Source of the DNA: Trichaptum fuscoviolaceum
Lineage: Eukaryota; Basidiomycota; Agaricomycetes; Hymenochaetales; Trichaptaceae
NCBI GenBank assembly: GCA_910574455.1
Contig: CAJSYZ010000007.1
Span: forward strand, 1,550,001 to 1,614,000
Direction: 5' to 3'
DNA: 64,000 nt
A program made the position numbers and the translations under genes. The notes under the pieces are model-generated. The model worked only from the letters and a program-made list of their open reading frames with translations. It searched no databases and was not told where the DNA came from. Positions within the stretch are counted from its first letter, which is position 1. The number at the start of each line of letters is the position of its first letter. This document shows, one piece after another, positions 44,514-59,762 of this stretch.

Positions 44514-45866
44514 CTAATCGATATTCGACGTTCTTTGGCTATTCTTTCTGACCTCCCTGTGTTCCTTCAAAATTTTCTTAACCTTATTGTTCTTCTTCAT
44601 GTCATCGAGCTCATTGGGATCTTGTTCTATGGCTATGATGGGGTCCAAAGGGTATCGCTTCCATTGTTTGGTTTCGAAGACGGTCCGAAGCTTCTCGCAC
44701 GAGCGACGAGTAGACCTGAGAAGCATGATACGCTCATGCACGTTCGATTTAACGCCGCTTATGCCGTCCATCAATGCAATGAGTCTGCTTTCGAAGCCGC
44801 TTACCCTCCAAAAATTGGGATCGTTCACCATATCCTGAATTTTTGGGTTTCTGAGGAACGAGATCCGGTGACTCTCTTTGCAGAGCTTTATTGGAGTAGC
44901 GATGTCAAGCCTCCGATCGTGAAAGTACGCCGGCGCAAAAGACGGAATGGGGATGTCGTTTTCGGTGACATATGGATCGGTATTTACGATCAGGCCCATG
45001 TTGAAGGTAAACATTCCGACATCCAAAGTGACGTCCTCCCCCTTCGCTGTCGTAAAGTAAATCCAATAATGTTCGTCCGGATTCTGTCCCAGAAGGATAT
45101 CCTTGTTTGGCAAAAGGTACGCCAGCCTATCTTGCCCCGTCACGCCCGCCGAACCGACACAAATACCAAAGTCCGCTATGGGCGAAGACTTGTACTTCAG
45201 CCTAATCCTGTGCTTATCCGACTTCCCCTCGGACGTAGTCGTGTACATTTCCGCGACCAGGGCAAGACACAATGACATGACGATCGGAAGGAGATATCCT
45301 TCTCGTGCGACCCGGCGCTGCATCTTGGACATGACCTTAAGTGTTTGCGCACTAGGCCACCAGGTCTTGGACGACGGATCCATCAGTTTTCGAGGATCGA
45401 GCTGCCTACCCAAAATGAGGACCTTTGCTACGGACCCATCCGGTAGCTCGTATGGATACATATTGGGATTAGGGTCGTCATTGACTATCTGGTGAGTTAA
45501 AGCCGGGTGAGTAGGGATATCTGCATCGTAGTGGGCAGCCTCCGCTAAGTAGGCTAGGACCGGATAGAATGATAAAAGATCAATCCTATCGGTTTTTCCT
45601 TTTCAATACATGAGTATAGACATATATCACAAGACCATTTCACGCATAACTCACCACACTGTTGTTTATGATTTCCCCAGTCGCTCTTTTGGCACGCTCC
45701 CGAGCAGTATGTTTGCTGAATGGCTATAATCAGCATATACTGCGATGTATTGCTCATTCAACTATGGGTAACCCACCTCTCCACATGCCGCACAAAGACT
45801 CAATGACCCCTCTTTCTCACAGAAGGCGCATTTTTCGTACTTCTGTAATGGTAGGAACACGGGCAT
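44514..45866 (-). CDS. MYND-type zinc finger protein
   Basis: Exons 45777-45866, 45655-45715 and 44514-45553 join in phase to 396 residues. The MYND finger is at the N-terminus (residues about 12-50): CAFC, CAAC, YCSGACQKSDW and HKQQC supply the expected Cys and His zinc ligands across the three exons. MYND fingers usually bind proline-rich partners. The remaining 340 residues contain a hydrophobic, possibly buried helix (LLPIVMSLCLALVAEMY) and a polar C-terminal tail ending in a Lys/Arg-rich stretch. This body resembles the many mushroom MYND proteins of unknown function. There is no SET domain. It is transcribed in the same direction as the MAPKK, about 880 bp upstream of it. Confidence 0.8.
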
Positions 45867-46468
45867 AGTGATGTCTGAAACGAAAGTCCGCAGGCTCTGG
45901 CAACGCTGGTATGTATAGTCTGAGCTTTGTCTCGGAACTCGGAAGAGTGCCCGGGTTGAGGGCAGGTCGATTATTTTTCTACTATTTTTCTACTATGTAT
46001 ACGAGTCAGCACTTCACAATAAAAATCAATGACAATAAGTTGAACTGCAGTGCCAGTGATCCTCCGAGTCGCGCAAAAGATCGAGACACCTCTCACGGTC
46101 GGTTTAATATTGTCGAATTATCACCTCAGTACAGTGGCTGATAGCGGAAGACAGAAATGTGCACAAACGCTTGCCATCCTAATAGACCTGACTCTGGCGG
46201 AAGCTTATAGAGGTGCTGCTTGATGAAATTGCACAGCTACTGTATAAGAAACGAAGCAAATTCATTATCTTCTCTAACGGAAGCATCTGGTTCGTGGAAA
46301 TACAATGGGGCATACGGCGCGACAATCGCGTCATCCGCGATTGTGCATACATAGCAAGTCAGCAGTACCAGCTCTTCAGCAACAAGAAGCTCTGTATAAC
46401 ACCATCACAGTGATCTCGAGCGGTCTCAACAAAACCGCACATAAGTAGCACGGGACGTACTCTATAGA
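45867..46468. other. Divergent intergenic region, no gene
   Basis: About 600 bp between the MYND gene (minus) and the dioxygenase gene (plus). Two short frames show no features. It presumably holds both promoters. Confidence 0.5.
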
Positions 46469-47785
46469 ATGGCCGGCAATTTCGAGAGCGTACCCATTCT
46501 TGACTACACACTCCTGTCATCCGGGAGGAAGGATGAGTTCATATCACAGTTAAGACATACACTCATCAATGTAGGATTCCTCTATCTCGCCAAGCCGCCC
46601 GTAGCAAAGGTGGATGTGGATGCGCTCGTTGAATATGTCCCGAAACTCTTCGCTCTCCCGCAGGAGAAGAAGGATGCCATTAGAATGGCGAACTCTCAGC
46701 ACTTCCTTGGGTATTCGAGGCTGGGTACAGAGCTGACGAAGGGTGCGACTGATCAGAGGGAGCAATTCGACTTTGCGACAGAACACGTCTGTCAATGGAA
46801 GCCGGGCGACCCGGAGTACTTACGGTTATGGGGTGAACCACAGGTGTGTGTATCCTCTTTGAAATCGTCTACAAATAATTGACTCAGCGAAATACACTAC
46901 AGTGGCCGGAGGAGGAAGATTTGCCTGGATTCAAAAACACGATGAATCGGTACCTCAATCAGGTTCAAGCTCTAAGCTATGAATTCTCTCAGCTTATTTC
47001 CGAAGCTCTTGGTCTTCCTCCAGCTGCTTTGTTAGCCTTCTATGATACGCCGGACCAAATGCAGCACCGGGCTAAAATCGTCAAATATCCACCCCGAGAT
47101 CTCGTCTCTACGGACCAAGGCGTCGGCCCGCATTTCGACGCCGGGTTCCTCACATTCCTTCTGCAGGTCTCTCCACATCCCGGACTACAGGTGCAGAATC
47201 TGAAAGGCGAATGGATTGATGCACCTCCCATTCCGAATACGTTCGTTGTAAACATTGGGAAGGGCCTGGAGGCTGTAACACAGGGTCTAGCGAAGGCGAC
47301 GAGTCACCGGGTGCTCAGCCCACCTGTCGGATCGACACCGAGGTACTCGATCCCGTTCTTCCAAAACATTGCGCAGAGGTTGAAGCTGGCAGAAAATGTC
47401 TTACAATGTAAGTCAAATGGACCCTTTTGACATGTCTCTGTGGTTTGAACACTGATGTCCTGTTGGCAGTCCCCCTTGAAATTTTAAAGTTAAAGGAACT
47501 CCGTGGCGAGACGGGAAATACAGATTGTGAATGAGATCCTCCAGGAATTGTACGCATACTGACTTTGTATTTTGCATGTAGCCGTTAACTTCTCCGAGTA
47601 CGATCGCGAGCCTTCCGGTAAAGTAACACTCATTGGTCGAGTCAAGTACGTTTCCTTTTTTTTCAACTGTATGCGGTGTCTAATTATTAATTAGGAGTCA
47701 TCCTGATGTCGCTGAGAGACATTATCCGGACTTGTTCAAGCAATTCTTCCCAAATGGTCTACCGGCCCAAGGTACTGCTTATTGA
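46469..47785 (+). CDS. 2-oxoglutarate/Fe(II) dioxygenase, isopenicillin N synthase-like
   Basis: Five exons, 46469-46843, 46903-47407, 47470-47526, 47582-47645 and 47695-47785, join in frame to 363 residues. An N-terminal DIOX_N-like region starts VPILDYTLLSS and includes GFLYLAKPP. The catalytic core follows: the iron ligands are His and Asp in GPHFDAGFLTFLLQ, the distal His is in KATSHRVLSPP, and the 2-oxoglutarate-binding Arg-x-Ser is in PRYSIPFFQNIA. The C-terminal exons (SHPDVAERHYPDLFKQFFP) match my memory of mushroom homologues and show that an apparent stop near 47532 lies within an intron. Such enzymes oxidise small molecules in secondary metabolism or detoxification; the substrate cannot be deduced. 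It is not a TET/JBP enzyme. Confidence 0.88.
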
Positions 47786-48422
47786 ACAAGGTGTACAATG
47801 TCTTTAAGAGCATCATAGCGGAAGCAGAAGCATCTGATCATGTACAACAGTTTGTCACTATGAAGTTTGTGTGTTGCATTTTTCTCTTAGTTGAAATAAA
47901 ACTAAAATCTACCTTCACGAACTACGACGGGTTATCGTTACACGCAAGGCTCACAATACATTGTCAGTGTGCGGACTACGATGTTAGTGATTCTGTGTCA
48001 CGGTAGAATCCCAGTCTATAAATTGTAATTCTGAGCTTACCAACAAACATAACACTAAATATCAGTGTTTAATCTTTCGAACAATCTCGCTCAGCACTAG
48101 CTCATATGGTCAATTCCAAATAGTGGACTCACTGGCTTTCGGTGTATGTACATCGCATGCATATTACCGCTTTATCAGTAGTCACGGTGCACTTTTCCAG
48201 CTGAGCAATTTACACTTTGCATAAGTTGGCATCGGTATACTGCTCATGACCCTGTTTGCCTATACACTAGTCTTGGGTTAGGCCCACAGCCGGGGAAGGC
48301 ACAACCTCTGACTGGAGAACGTCGGCAGTCCCACGAAGGCTACGCTGACTTAGGTCACCCAAACGTGAAAAGATTCTTGGAAGAATAGACTCAGGCTATA
48401 ATGGCGGCCTTCTATTTGAAGC
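47786..48422. other. Intergenic, no gene seen
   Basis: About 640 bp between two convergent transcription units. There are no convincing frames; it is likely the 3' UTRs and terminators of both. Confidence 0.5.
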
Positions 48423-49945
48423 CTACTCTTCGCTACCTGGCCTCTCGTAGTCTCCGTCCTTAACCTCGAGTGCTATGTCCCCAGCCCATGAGTCACAGTC
48501 ATCCACCTCAATGGTGTCCCGCCAGGCAGAGATTCTCTGTGCCTTGCATTCTTTTTCTGACGCCTCGATGTTCGCCGGTCGAATACCCCTAAACATATAT
48601 GGTGCCATAAGCATACAGTCCCATATATCAACTTCCTTTTCGTCCTCAGTAGCCTGGCCACCAGCATCTTCTACGGCAACCGCTCGAATTATAGCACTCT
48701 TGTTACGACTTGTCCTTCTTCTTGAGAACGACTTTCCTCCTCAGATTTTATTTTCTTCCCCTCCTTGTCTTCACCTCGTTGTGGAAGTCCGTTCGGATAG
48801 TGGTTATCCTTAGCGTCTTTCTGTGCCTTCTCCTTGGCTTCGCAGCAACCGGAACAACGTAATACGCTAGGGGCATAGGTCATGTCCAGCAAGGTAGCGT
48901 TTGGTCGGGACCCCTCATTGACCTCTTCATGTACGGGAGGATCTCAACCAGCACCACTCGTCATATCAGAGTGCTCACCATGTTAATATGTGTTACGAGG
49001 ATATTCATCGTCCAAAAAGCAATAGATCGCGACATGATAGTCGTTGGGCTCAGCGTCGTCGTCGCCCGGGATTTCATCCGTCTTCAGAAACTTGTTGGGA
49101 GGCTACGGAAGCGCTGCTTAATAAGGTCATGAAATTAGATGACACATTACTCACTTTGAGGAACGCGATAGCTTCCGCCTTATCCAAAATAGCGTGACGA
49201 CCTTTTTGCAACAAAATCAAGTCCTGGCAATCATCGATGGACTTGGTATTGTCGGGTTCACCGCGATTCGTATAAAGTTTGCGCAGATACTAGAAAGCAT
49301 GATGTGAGCAGCATCGATAACATATAGCAGCCACTCTTACCTCGTCACCTTTGAAGTGCAATACGAGGTGGCACGCATCGCAAGCCTCCAGTCCCCAAGT
49401 CGTAAACGGACGGCCACCATAGAAGTTCTTCAGATCTTTGGCTCGGTACAAGACCGAGTAGAAACACTGGATTGACTGTGTGACAAGTTCCCCTCATCAG
49501 TCTGTCCAGGAGAGAAATCCTCCGGTGTAGCAGAATACATAGTGGTCCCCAGGGTTGACACTTTGTTCCATTCTTGCTCAGTGAAGGCTTCATACCCGGA
49601 AAGTGAACGGAGCCTCCCATCGACACCACATGTTTCCGCCACAAAGAGAAGCCATTTTCGCGGATTCTTAGCGTAGAGTTCCATCATTTCATACAGAATG
49701 TGCAAGAGGCCCGACTCGGAGGGGACCTGGAGTGGACTGCTAGCAACTTGAACTTGAAGCTTGTACGACAGCAGAATCTTTGTGCTATCACACCTATCCG
49801 GAGAGCTGTCATTGGCCTGCGGTGCAGTACTTTGAGCCGTAGCATTGACATTCATAATTCTCAATAAAGAGAAGCGGCGTACTTGAAGGTTGAAGTTGGG
49901 ATGTATGTAGTCGAACATGAAGTCGGTTGGACAAGCCATAGGCAT
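48423..49945 (-). pseudogene. HNH-nuclease-like gene with frameshift, probably decaying
   Basis: ATG at 49945 starts a frame that resembles mushroom HNH-domain proteins in its first 150 residues (SGYEAFTEQEWNKVSTLG). The frame then breaks. The continuation CFYSVLYRAKDLKNFYGG is one base off, with the switch at a run of four C (49490-49493, plus strand), where one more base would restore phase. The HNH core is split by introns (exon ends at 49341, then about 49155-49289). It reads ACHLVLHFKGDE then SIDDCQDLILLQKGRHAIL; the first catalytic His remains, but the Asn expected in a DDPRNGILL-type motif is replaced. Further exons at 48689-48892 (CSGCC, Lys/Glu-rich) and 48423-48614 are tentative. 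It could still be functional if the base run is an assembly error. Confidence 0.5.
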
Positions 49946-50673
49946 ATAAGTACAATCAGGAAATATTTTCTTTTACTATGTAAGATCATTTGCCAGTGAA
50001 CGGCCGGTCGCCCGAGCTTCAAATGCCGAGTTGCCGACTCCCCGCGAGTACTATATTAATATATACATATATAAATAGACTCTCACGGTCACTTAAAGTT
50101 GGCGGCGTAATTGAACTTCAACTTGAAGCAAGCAAGATGAACCCTGACTCTGTCGATCAATCAGGTTCTCTTTCCCGCTCTGCTCTCCTCCCGTCGACGG
50201 CGACGGTGAGCTGCTTTCAGGAGCCTTCCACAATCTGTTGGTAAATCGGATGCGATGCCAAAGCTGCATTTCAATCCCCTTACCCCTCGTCGTCTTGTTG
50301 GTGTATTGGGAAACAGAGTCGCTCTATTGAATGCGACCATGACTGTATTGTCTTCTGTGATTGATGTGTACTAAGAAGTGGGCGCGCGGCTTTTTTATTT
50401 ATAATTGAGAGGAACGTCTACTCCTATCAAGTAGAACGCACACTCATTGGAATAGGAACTCATTGTGCATACCTGGCGCCGAGGTCATCAAGGTCGGTGA
50501 CGCTATTTCAGTGTAAACCAGACCCACCCGTCTCTTCTGAAGAACCGCCGAACAGCCCCTTTTCCAAGCAACCACCTTCTCTGCCTTCTCTCTCCCGCGT
50601 AAAGTCGCCTGTGCGAACGTGCGCTGCGCAGTGATATTTATACGAACGCACATTCGGAGTGAGGAACGCGAGC
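49946..50673. other. Divergent intergenic region with TATA-like tract
   Basis: No gene was found. 50049-50085 is a TATATTAATATATACATATAT tract suited to a promoter for either neighbour. Short motifs of the accessory-region type (AACTTCAACTTGAAG) occur once near 50118. Confidence 0.45.
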
Positions 50674-52491
50674 ATGTCTGGCCCTTCGTCGCCTGCAATG
50701 AGCAACGGTACGGCGGAGACGCCGAATGCACGAATGAGTACGTCGCCTCGTTTACTTGCACAGAAACATGAAATAACAGTGGTCAACTATATAGTTGTCC
50801 TGTGCTTCGATGGCACGACGAACCAATTCGACGGAGATGTAAGCTCAGTGACCAGCACTTGGCGGAAGGCGGATGCTTATTGTGCCACTCATAGAACACA
50901 AATGTTGTCAAGTTATTCGCCATGCTGCGAAAGGATTGCGAGACAGAGCAGCTATGCTACTACCAGGCTGGTATTGGAACGTACGAGAATCCCGGAATCT
51001 TCACGCCAGCCGCCTTGTGGTGCGCTAAGATAATGGATGAAGCCATTGCATGGTGCGAATTATGAAATGCCCTTGCTCCTGCTGTCTGAATTAATTGATT
51101 CCCAGGTACCTGGATGAGCATGTTATGGGCGGATATAAGTACCTTATGCAAAACTGGCGTTCAGGTGATAAGATCTCAATATTTGGGTTCTCGCGTGGGG
51201 CGTATACTGCACGGGCGCTTGCGGGTATGCTCACAAAGGTCGGGCTTCTCCCGCGTGACAATGTCGAACAAGTCCCGTTCGCATATCAGATGTATACACG
51301 AACGGACAAAGATGGTCTTATTCAAGCGAAGGGGTTCAAGCAGACCTTCTGTCGGGATGTTTCCCTCGAATTCCTTGGCGTATGGTGTGTAATTAGGAAA
51401 TTCGGAGCAGATGCGAATTTAACAAAACCTGGGAATCATAGGGACACTGTGGCAAGCACAGGGATAGTCATGAGCCGCACTTTACCATTTACGACGAACA
51501 ACGCGGCGATCAAGACGTTCCGCCATGCGTTGTCATTAGATGAACATCGGGCAAAATTTGTGCCTACGTTCTACCATCGGAAGGCCCCGAGCCCAGACGC
51601 TGATGAACACGATCCTGAGCACACTTCTCCAGGTCTTGTTCCAACGCCGAAGCTAGCTGCGGGGGCTGAGGCGAAGGCAACGGCAGGTGAACATAATGAT
51701 GCCATGAGTAAAAACCTTGGTGTTCCGCCCGACAGCAATAGCGCGAATGGCGATGGGGCGGAGACACACCTTCTACAAAGTCAGAAGGGGAAGAGCGCCC
51801 TCAGGAGTAGGAAAGTGTGGTCTATTTTTTCGAAGGAAATGAAGACGAAAGTTTCTGCAAAGGATAGCGAGCAATGGGAGGGAAAGCAATGCCTAGATGT
51901 GAAGGAGGTCTGGTTCGCGGGGTGTCATTCAGGTAGTCCAGAAAGCTTTGATACGCAAGACACGAGAGGCTCACCTTTGAATGCTTAGATGTCGGCGGAG
52001 GTGCGGATGCGAACGACGTTATAAATACTCTGTCAGACATTCCACTGAGATGGCTGGTGAAAGAGATCATTGCGTCACAATGTGGAATCCAGTTCGATAC
52101 GCAGGCGATGGAACGCCTAAATGTCCCGACATCGCTTCCACCCACCCCTTCGCAATCCAACCTTGCCCTCGATGGCAGTACTCCCCCCAACTCTAACAAC
52201 CCGCTTCTCTCACCCATGGACGCCACAGACGCGCTCCAACCTCTTCACGATACGCTCAAGTCGCAGCCCTTATGGTGGCTGCTCGAGATCATCCCTATGC
52301 CGTTCACTTGGCAGAACGCGCAGGGTGTGTGGAAGAAGAAGTGGAAGTTCCATCTGGGACAAGGGAGGTATGTGAACGACGACGAAGAACTACTGTTCCA
52401 TGTCAGCGTTAAAGCCCGCATGGCGGACAAGACGTTGAATTACACACCAAAGGCGAAGTACAAGCCTGGGACGGAGAAGTATGTGGACTGA
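50674..52491 (+). CDS. DUF2235 alpha/beta-hydrolase-fold protein
   Basis: Exons 50674-50838, 50895-51052, 51106-51384, 51442-51932 and 51989-52491 join in frame to 531 residues. Family hallmarks are in order: [11 protein letters not shown] near residue 45, [24 protein letters not shown] (across an exon), [20 protein letters not shown] containing the GFSRG nucleophile elbow, [13 protein letters not shown], and [15 protein letters not shown]2235 proteins include bacterial T6SS-linked phospholipases; the fungal members are uncharacterised. A low-complexity Ala/Gly/Asp insert (about 51600-51770) lies between FVPTFYH and WFAGCHS. The C-terminal [11 protein letters not shown] region is typical. No signal peptide is seen. 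ATG 50674 is the first ATG before the conserved core. Confidence 0.88.
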
Positions 52492-54707
52492 TGGGGGCAC
52501 AGGAGTTGACTTTCTGGATTCGAGCTCCCTGTGGACACCGCCAACGAAACTGTGGGTTACCCTCCTGGAACTCCGGACTACGGCAGATGAACTGTATTGT
52601 GTTTGTAATTCGTAGGCGATACCACCGTGACATTCTCCGCGTTTCCAAATACCGGTATCAATACCTTAATCCTATCTCTATCGCATATCCGAGCTGCTTT
52701 TCATCAATCAGAGTTAAATCATTGACTTCGCACATCCTATACGCCTTCCGGGCCTTTCTTTACAACCCTGGTGCATTCTTTCACGAGCGTCACGACTTTC
52801 ACGGCAGGAAACGTTTACGACAAGAGCATGTTCTGCATGAATTATATTATGATCACGTCTCTTATTTGTCCCGTTGCCCTCCTTGTTATGCAACAATGTC
52901 TGATTTTCTTCATGAATTACTTTACCTATGTAATCCAGTGAACACAGAGGACTCTCGGCTTGTCCGGCATCCACGTGGAAACTTCCATATTCGATACTTG
53001 GACGATCATTCGAATTCTTACCGTTTTAGGTCTACACCGTCTCCGTTTCTTCAATGCACCGGTGAGTTGTAGTCTTTTCTCAGTCACCGATAATTCAAAT
53101 CTTCCGGGTCCTCACGCTCCATTCTGACATTCTTCTCCATCAGTCTTTCCACGGCAAGACATCATGACCAATCGTCTTATGTTTTTCACGCTATTGAGGG
53201 ATAATTTCCGCGAAGACAAAGCTCATTTATACATGAACATCCGCTTCAGACATTTATGGCGTCGCGACTATGTAATAAATTACAATATCGGCCCTGCGTA
53301 GATTTGACTTGATCTATCTGGACGCCACATCAGTGAAATCTGTTTAGCCCGGCGTTATGCAACATACCGGGGTTGAAACGCCCCCCGCACTGTCTACACA
53401 GATCTCGAGCACGCACAAGTTATCATTTCTGTAACTTGAAAGCCTCTATTCCTTCACCTCGTTAAGTTGATGAACCTGACCACAGGAGGCCGCACTACTC
53501 CAAGGTCTCCTCGTGAAGCACATAACTCTTGGTTCTTCCACATGCTGTCTTCCCCTTACATGCTTCATGGCTCGTGATGTATGACAACAATACTAAATCA
53601 TACTAATGTAGACGTTATCTCACCCTACGCGTCTCACGAGGAATCGGAGACGCTTCCGTTGGTGAGATCGCTCATATTCTGCGTCTTGCATGATTTACTG
53701 AATTGAGCCCTTTCATATCCCCTTTTTCTCCGAGATCAGGGCGACCACTGAATTGATAAAGAAGGAAATTGCTTTCGGCTTCGTGGCGTATTGAAACTTT
53801 ATTGATAAGGTTAGAAGAGGGTTGTTAACGCGGACTACGTCAGCATGAGAAAGGAATCTGCATTCATGAAGTAGAGTGCTTGGCTTACCAGAACATGTCA
53901 AAGAAAGGAATTCTCGCACACAACAGCCACCGAAATAACTATTCTGTATGCTCGGCTCAGCGTAGGCAAGCTAAAGAAAGCCATTTAATTTACCTTCATA
54001 GGATGGATTGTCGTTGACCCTTTCCTCGCACTCCAGACTTCTGAGAAGAACACAAAAAAGAAAGCGGAATAACATTTCCTTGGTTGCGTAAATTGGCTAG
54101 AATTTGAGAGCGCACAGCTTGCTATGTGCTAATTCCGCAGGCCTTTCCCTCCGTTCCTGGGTGGAACGGCTAATATCATTGACGGAAGCAAATGACTGCA
54201 TTAGTCGAAAGCACGAACTCGTATTGCGCCCTTTGCCGTCGGTCCTTACAGTACTTACAACAGATTCAGATTGGTCGGCGGACCTACGCTCGATCCGTCT
54301 CGAGGATTTGGCGTCGATTGAGGCACATCCCCTTAGTGATCTTATTTGGGCTAGCTGTCGATACTTACTCGAGCTCTTGTTGCTCACTGATTAGTGCTTT
54401 CATAATACGGTTGGCTTCTGACATCAGGTTCTTTCACATAAACGGGTTGATCTACCTCTTTGTTAAACGGCGATGGGAATAGCGAGTGCGTCGACTTAAT
54501 CTATTCGGAAGGAGAGCGCCGGCAATTTGAAAGGGAGTGCTAGAAGGAATGCAAGACGACGAAAGCAAAGGTTTATGGGTAGGCTTTTGTATAACGCCCA
54601 CGGGGGTGGAGCCTAGATAACGATGAGGATGTCTGATCCAGAATGCGAAAGGGGAATTGTCCGAAACTGTGGAATGAATATCATGTGTACGTGGTACCTT
54701 GCATATG
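52492..54707. other. About 2.2 kb with no supported gene
   Basis: Open frames here are short or overlap antisense (for example 54097-54394 on both strands) and carry no recognisable motif. The first few hundred bases are probably the 3' UTR of the DUF2235 gene. Some of 52.5-53.1 kb has a GC and reading-frame feel of old coding sequence but cannot be assigned. Confidence 0.45.
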
Positions 54708-56690
54708 TCAATTAGGGTTTAGCGCCGGTCGAATGATGACAATTATCCCATCTGATTGAGGGGAAAAGATGGCGTCGACGGACAATTCTTCGCCAGCGGG
54801 GCTTAAGGGTGTACGATCTCGACTACCTGCCCCGGATGCCTGGTCGCTGACGGCGCGAATCTGCAGACGGGGTCTTCTTGAAGGACTGCCCTGGGCCGGA
54901 GAGTTTGGGGCCGTCGGACTACGCGATGAGAGTGGACGTCTATCTCTGTTATAGGGATGTGGTGACTGTGACGATGCGCTAGGCGGGGCTGCATACCGCT
55001 GCTGCGTCGACGGACCTTCCGCTTGTCTGTCGCTGCTGCAAACGGGAAAATGAGTAGGTTCGTCACAGTGCTATGTCGATGAAGATGCGGCTTACCCAGA
55101 GTCTTTGCCACGAAGAACAATTCTGAACTTGTTGAATCCGAAGCCACCATCGCTCGGATGACCACGTTCATTGACGCCCCAGCCCTTGATCGTCTCCATT
55201 GCAGTTCGAACCCTCACTTCATCCGAGCGAGAGACGAAATCGAAGAAGCTGCGGTCCATCACTGTTTGTGGCGAGAATATGTCGTCGTTGGAAATATACA
55301 GCACAGTGCATTCTATTGAAAATCGATCCAGAATGAGTGCTGTCCGCGCTTCTGAGGGCGACGGGGGGCGTGACATTGGCCGTTGTTCGAGCGCCAAGCG
55401 TGCTCTAGAGACTGGTGTTGAAGGCCGGACATCTGAAGTTGATCGAAGCCGCGCTGAAGCTGGAGAGGAGATGGAGGAGGAAGCCGTGACTGCTCCGGCA
55501 GAAAGGGGCGGGGTGGTCCCGATGGATACTGGGGACACAGGCCCCGAAGATGATGGAGTAGGGTCATTCCAGCGCTGTACGGAAACAAGACTCAGCCTTG
55601 ATGAGATTTAAAAATTCGGGAAGAGACCCGGTCATGGATGGCGGTCACTATCGTGCGCCAAAACATACCCTGAATTCAAAATGCGTTGCTGAGGGTGATA
55701 TTACAATAACTTCTTGAGCGGTTGATGCGTTATGCATGGCCTTCGATCCGGACGTTGCGGCAGATATGCCACCTATTATATGGTTGCCGACTGCGGTGCA
55801 AGTCTAGTAAATCCCATAATCAGAAGCCCGGCAACGTTAGCAAAGAATGAGAGGCCACCATTGCGCTGGTAACGTATCCTTTGTGAGGATCTTTATGCCG
55901 CAATCGAAGATAAATCAGAACGGCGGCCTTATTCTCTCTTGAAATTGTTCTGATGGGGAGTATTGATGAGAGGGGGTAGGGGGGAAGTGCAATTGTTTGC
56001 TCACAGGTGCTGTTGCGCTACCGATTCGACTTCGTCTGGATGCGAAAGGTCAAGCGATGATCGCCCGGTGAGTTCGTGAGACTCAAATCCTGGAGAATTG
56101 ATAAGAGTTAAGTCGAGCGGGAGTTATGAAGAACGTACCAAGCAGGTCGGATACAGATGCTGAAACGTATACCCATCGAGCCTATTAAGAAGGTTGATTA
56201 GAACCATTTACCGGAAGAAACGAGGCACACGATCACGAACATCTCGCGTTGAGTCTACGATGCCGACTAAAACCATTTCACGAATCAGGAGCATATTCCA
56301 AATAAATTCTGAATTATATAACTCACTAAAAGACAGCGAAGGCGTGTTCGCATCCATTCTCCGGAAAGACGTTGTTGGAGGTCGACTCTCCCTAGCCTCC
56401 GTGGGGTTGCAAAGTCGTGACAAATCCAGCTTGGAGGACGCTGTAGAAAGCTACCTGTTTCTTGTACCGGCCCAGAAAGTTGAGCTGGACCAGACGAAGG
56501 AGAGGTAGATCCGACGATCTTATTAAGGATCTTGGGAGAGGGGATCTTGGTAACACAAGCTTTCCTCATAGGCAGCCCTTCATTCCAAATTTGCCCCGTA
56601 CGTATATCTAATGACTGTTTGCATTGGGTCAGGACAACGCAAAATCCACCACGCCGAAGGAGCGGGACAACTGGATGGTCCAGATGCAAA
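54708..56690 (-). CDS. PAS-domain regulatory protein (white-collar-like), 5' part uncertain
   Basis: Exons inferred on the minus strand: about 56212-56690 (start not fixed), 56139-56181, 56005-56089, 55859-55949, 55670-55803, 55096-55596 and 54708-55035. From the second exon on, all joins are in phase. They give PAS-type motifs WVYVSASVSDLLGFESHEL, GRSSLDLSHPDEVE, AVLIYLRLRHKDPHKGYV and HNASTAQEVIVISPSA, then after a Pro/Ser linker a second PAS-like unit (RFSIECTVLYISNDD, FFDFVSRSDEVRV, GWGVNERG). The C-terminus is Ser/Pro/Arg-rich. The order recalls the PAS-B/PAS-C part of WC-1-type proteins, but no LOV flavin motif or GATA finger is present. The join from FIWNMLLIREMVLVGIVDST (first exon) to the second exon is one base out of frame. 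Confidence 0.65.
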
Positions 56691-57202
56691 AAAGAAAGCA
56701 GGGAAATTCTGCACGGACGACGGAAGCAAATACAGACGCCGTTGGATATATAACTAATAGAGGAGAGATGTCAGTAAAAAATTGTGCGAGGCCTTCCTTT
56801 TGGACCCACAACGTCGAAAAGCCGACGCACGATGGCTTTTTAAATACTTGACTGAACATGAGTGCGAGACAAAAGCTTGAGGTGACACTTATTTCCGCCG
56901 ACTTGAAGCAATTTACGGCTCCAGATTTGAAATTGAGATGAGATCTAAGTCCCCCATCGCTAATCTCACTTCAAGTTGCGCCCTGCCTTGACAACTGCCT
57001 CCTTCCAAACTTTCTCGACCAAAATTCCAGCGTCGGCATCTTTCGAGAAAATTTCGGCATCTCCGTATTTGGAGTATTTCTGACTAATTTCCAAACTTTA
57101 ATCAAGTTTCAGCCAGCCTTTTCAGACCGGCACTACTCTTGACTTTGACCATCAATCCCGGGCCATTGTAAATTTTCCATCCAAAAGTTCTAAACCCGTC
57201 TC
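56691..57202. other. Divergent intergenic region, no gene
   Basis: Between the PAS gene and TRM61. No open frame of note; presumably contains both promoters. Confidence 0.5.
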
Positions 57203-59524
<2,322 letters not shown>

Positions 59525-59762
59525 ATGTGCTCAAGTCATATTCGTCGTGGGTTGCTGTCGATAAAGCCGCCGGCTATGTTTATTTGCTTTTCTGAGATGC
59601 CATTGGTACGACTAGAATGTGGGAACCTGATAATGTATAGCGTTATATAGACCGATCATTCTGTGTATAACAAATGTATAGCAAAGGATAGTACACTTCG
59701 CCTCGGTGAGCGGCAGAATGGAATTGCGGAATGAAGGAGGAATCAAGTAAGTCCCGTCATCG

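Noticed and set aside
46469..47785. TET/JBP dioxygenase, a known partner of some fungal transposons
   Set aside because: Motifs (PHFDAG, KATSHR, PRYSIPF) and the N-terminal domain are those of isopenicillin-N-synthase-like enzymes, and the gene lies outside the mobile region.
54097..54394. Overlapping 96-codon frames on both strands
   Set aside because: No homology, motifs or splice structure. Mutually antisense frames of this size are expected by chance in this composition.
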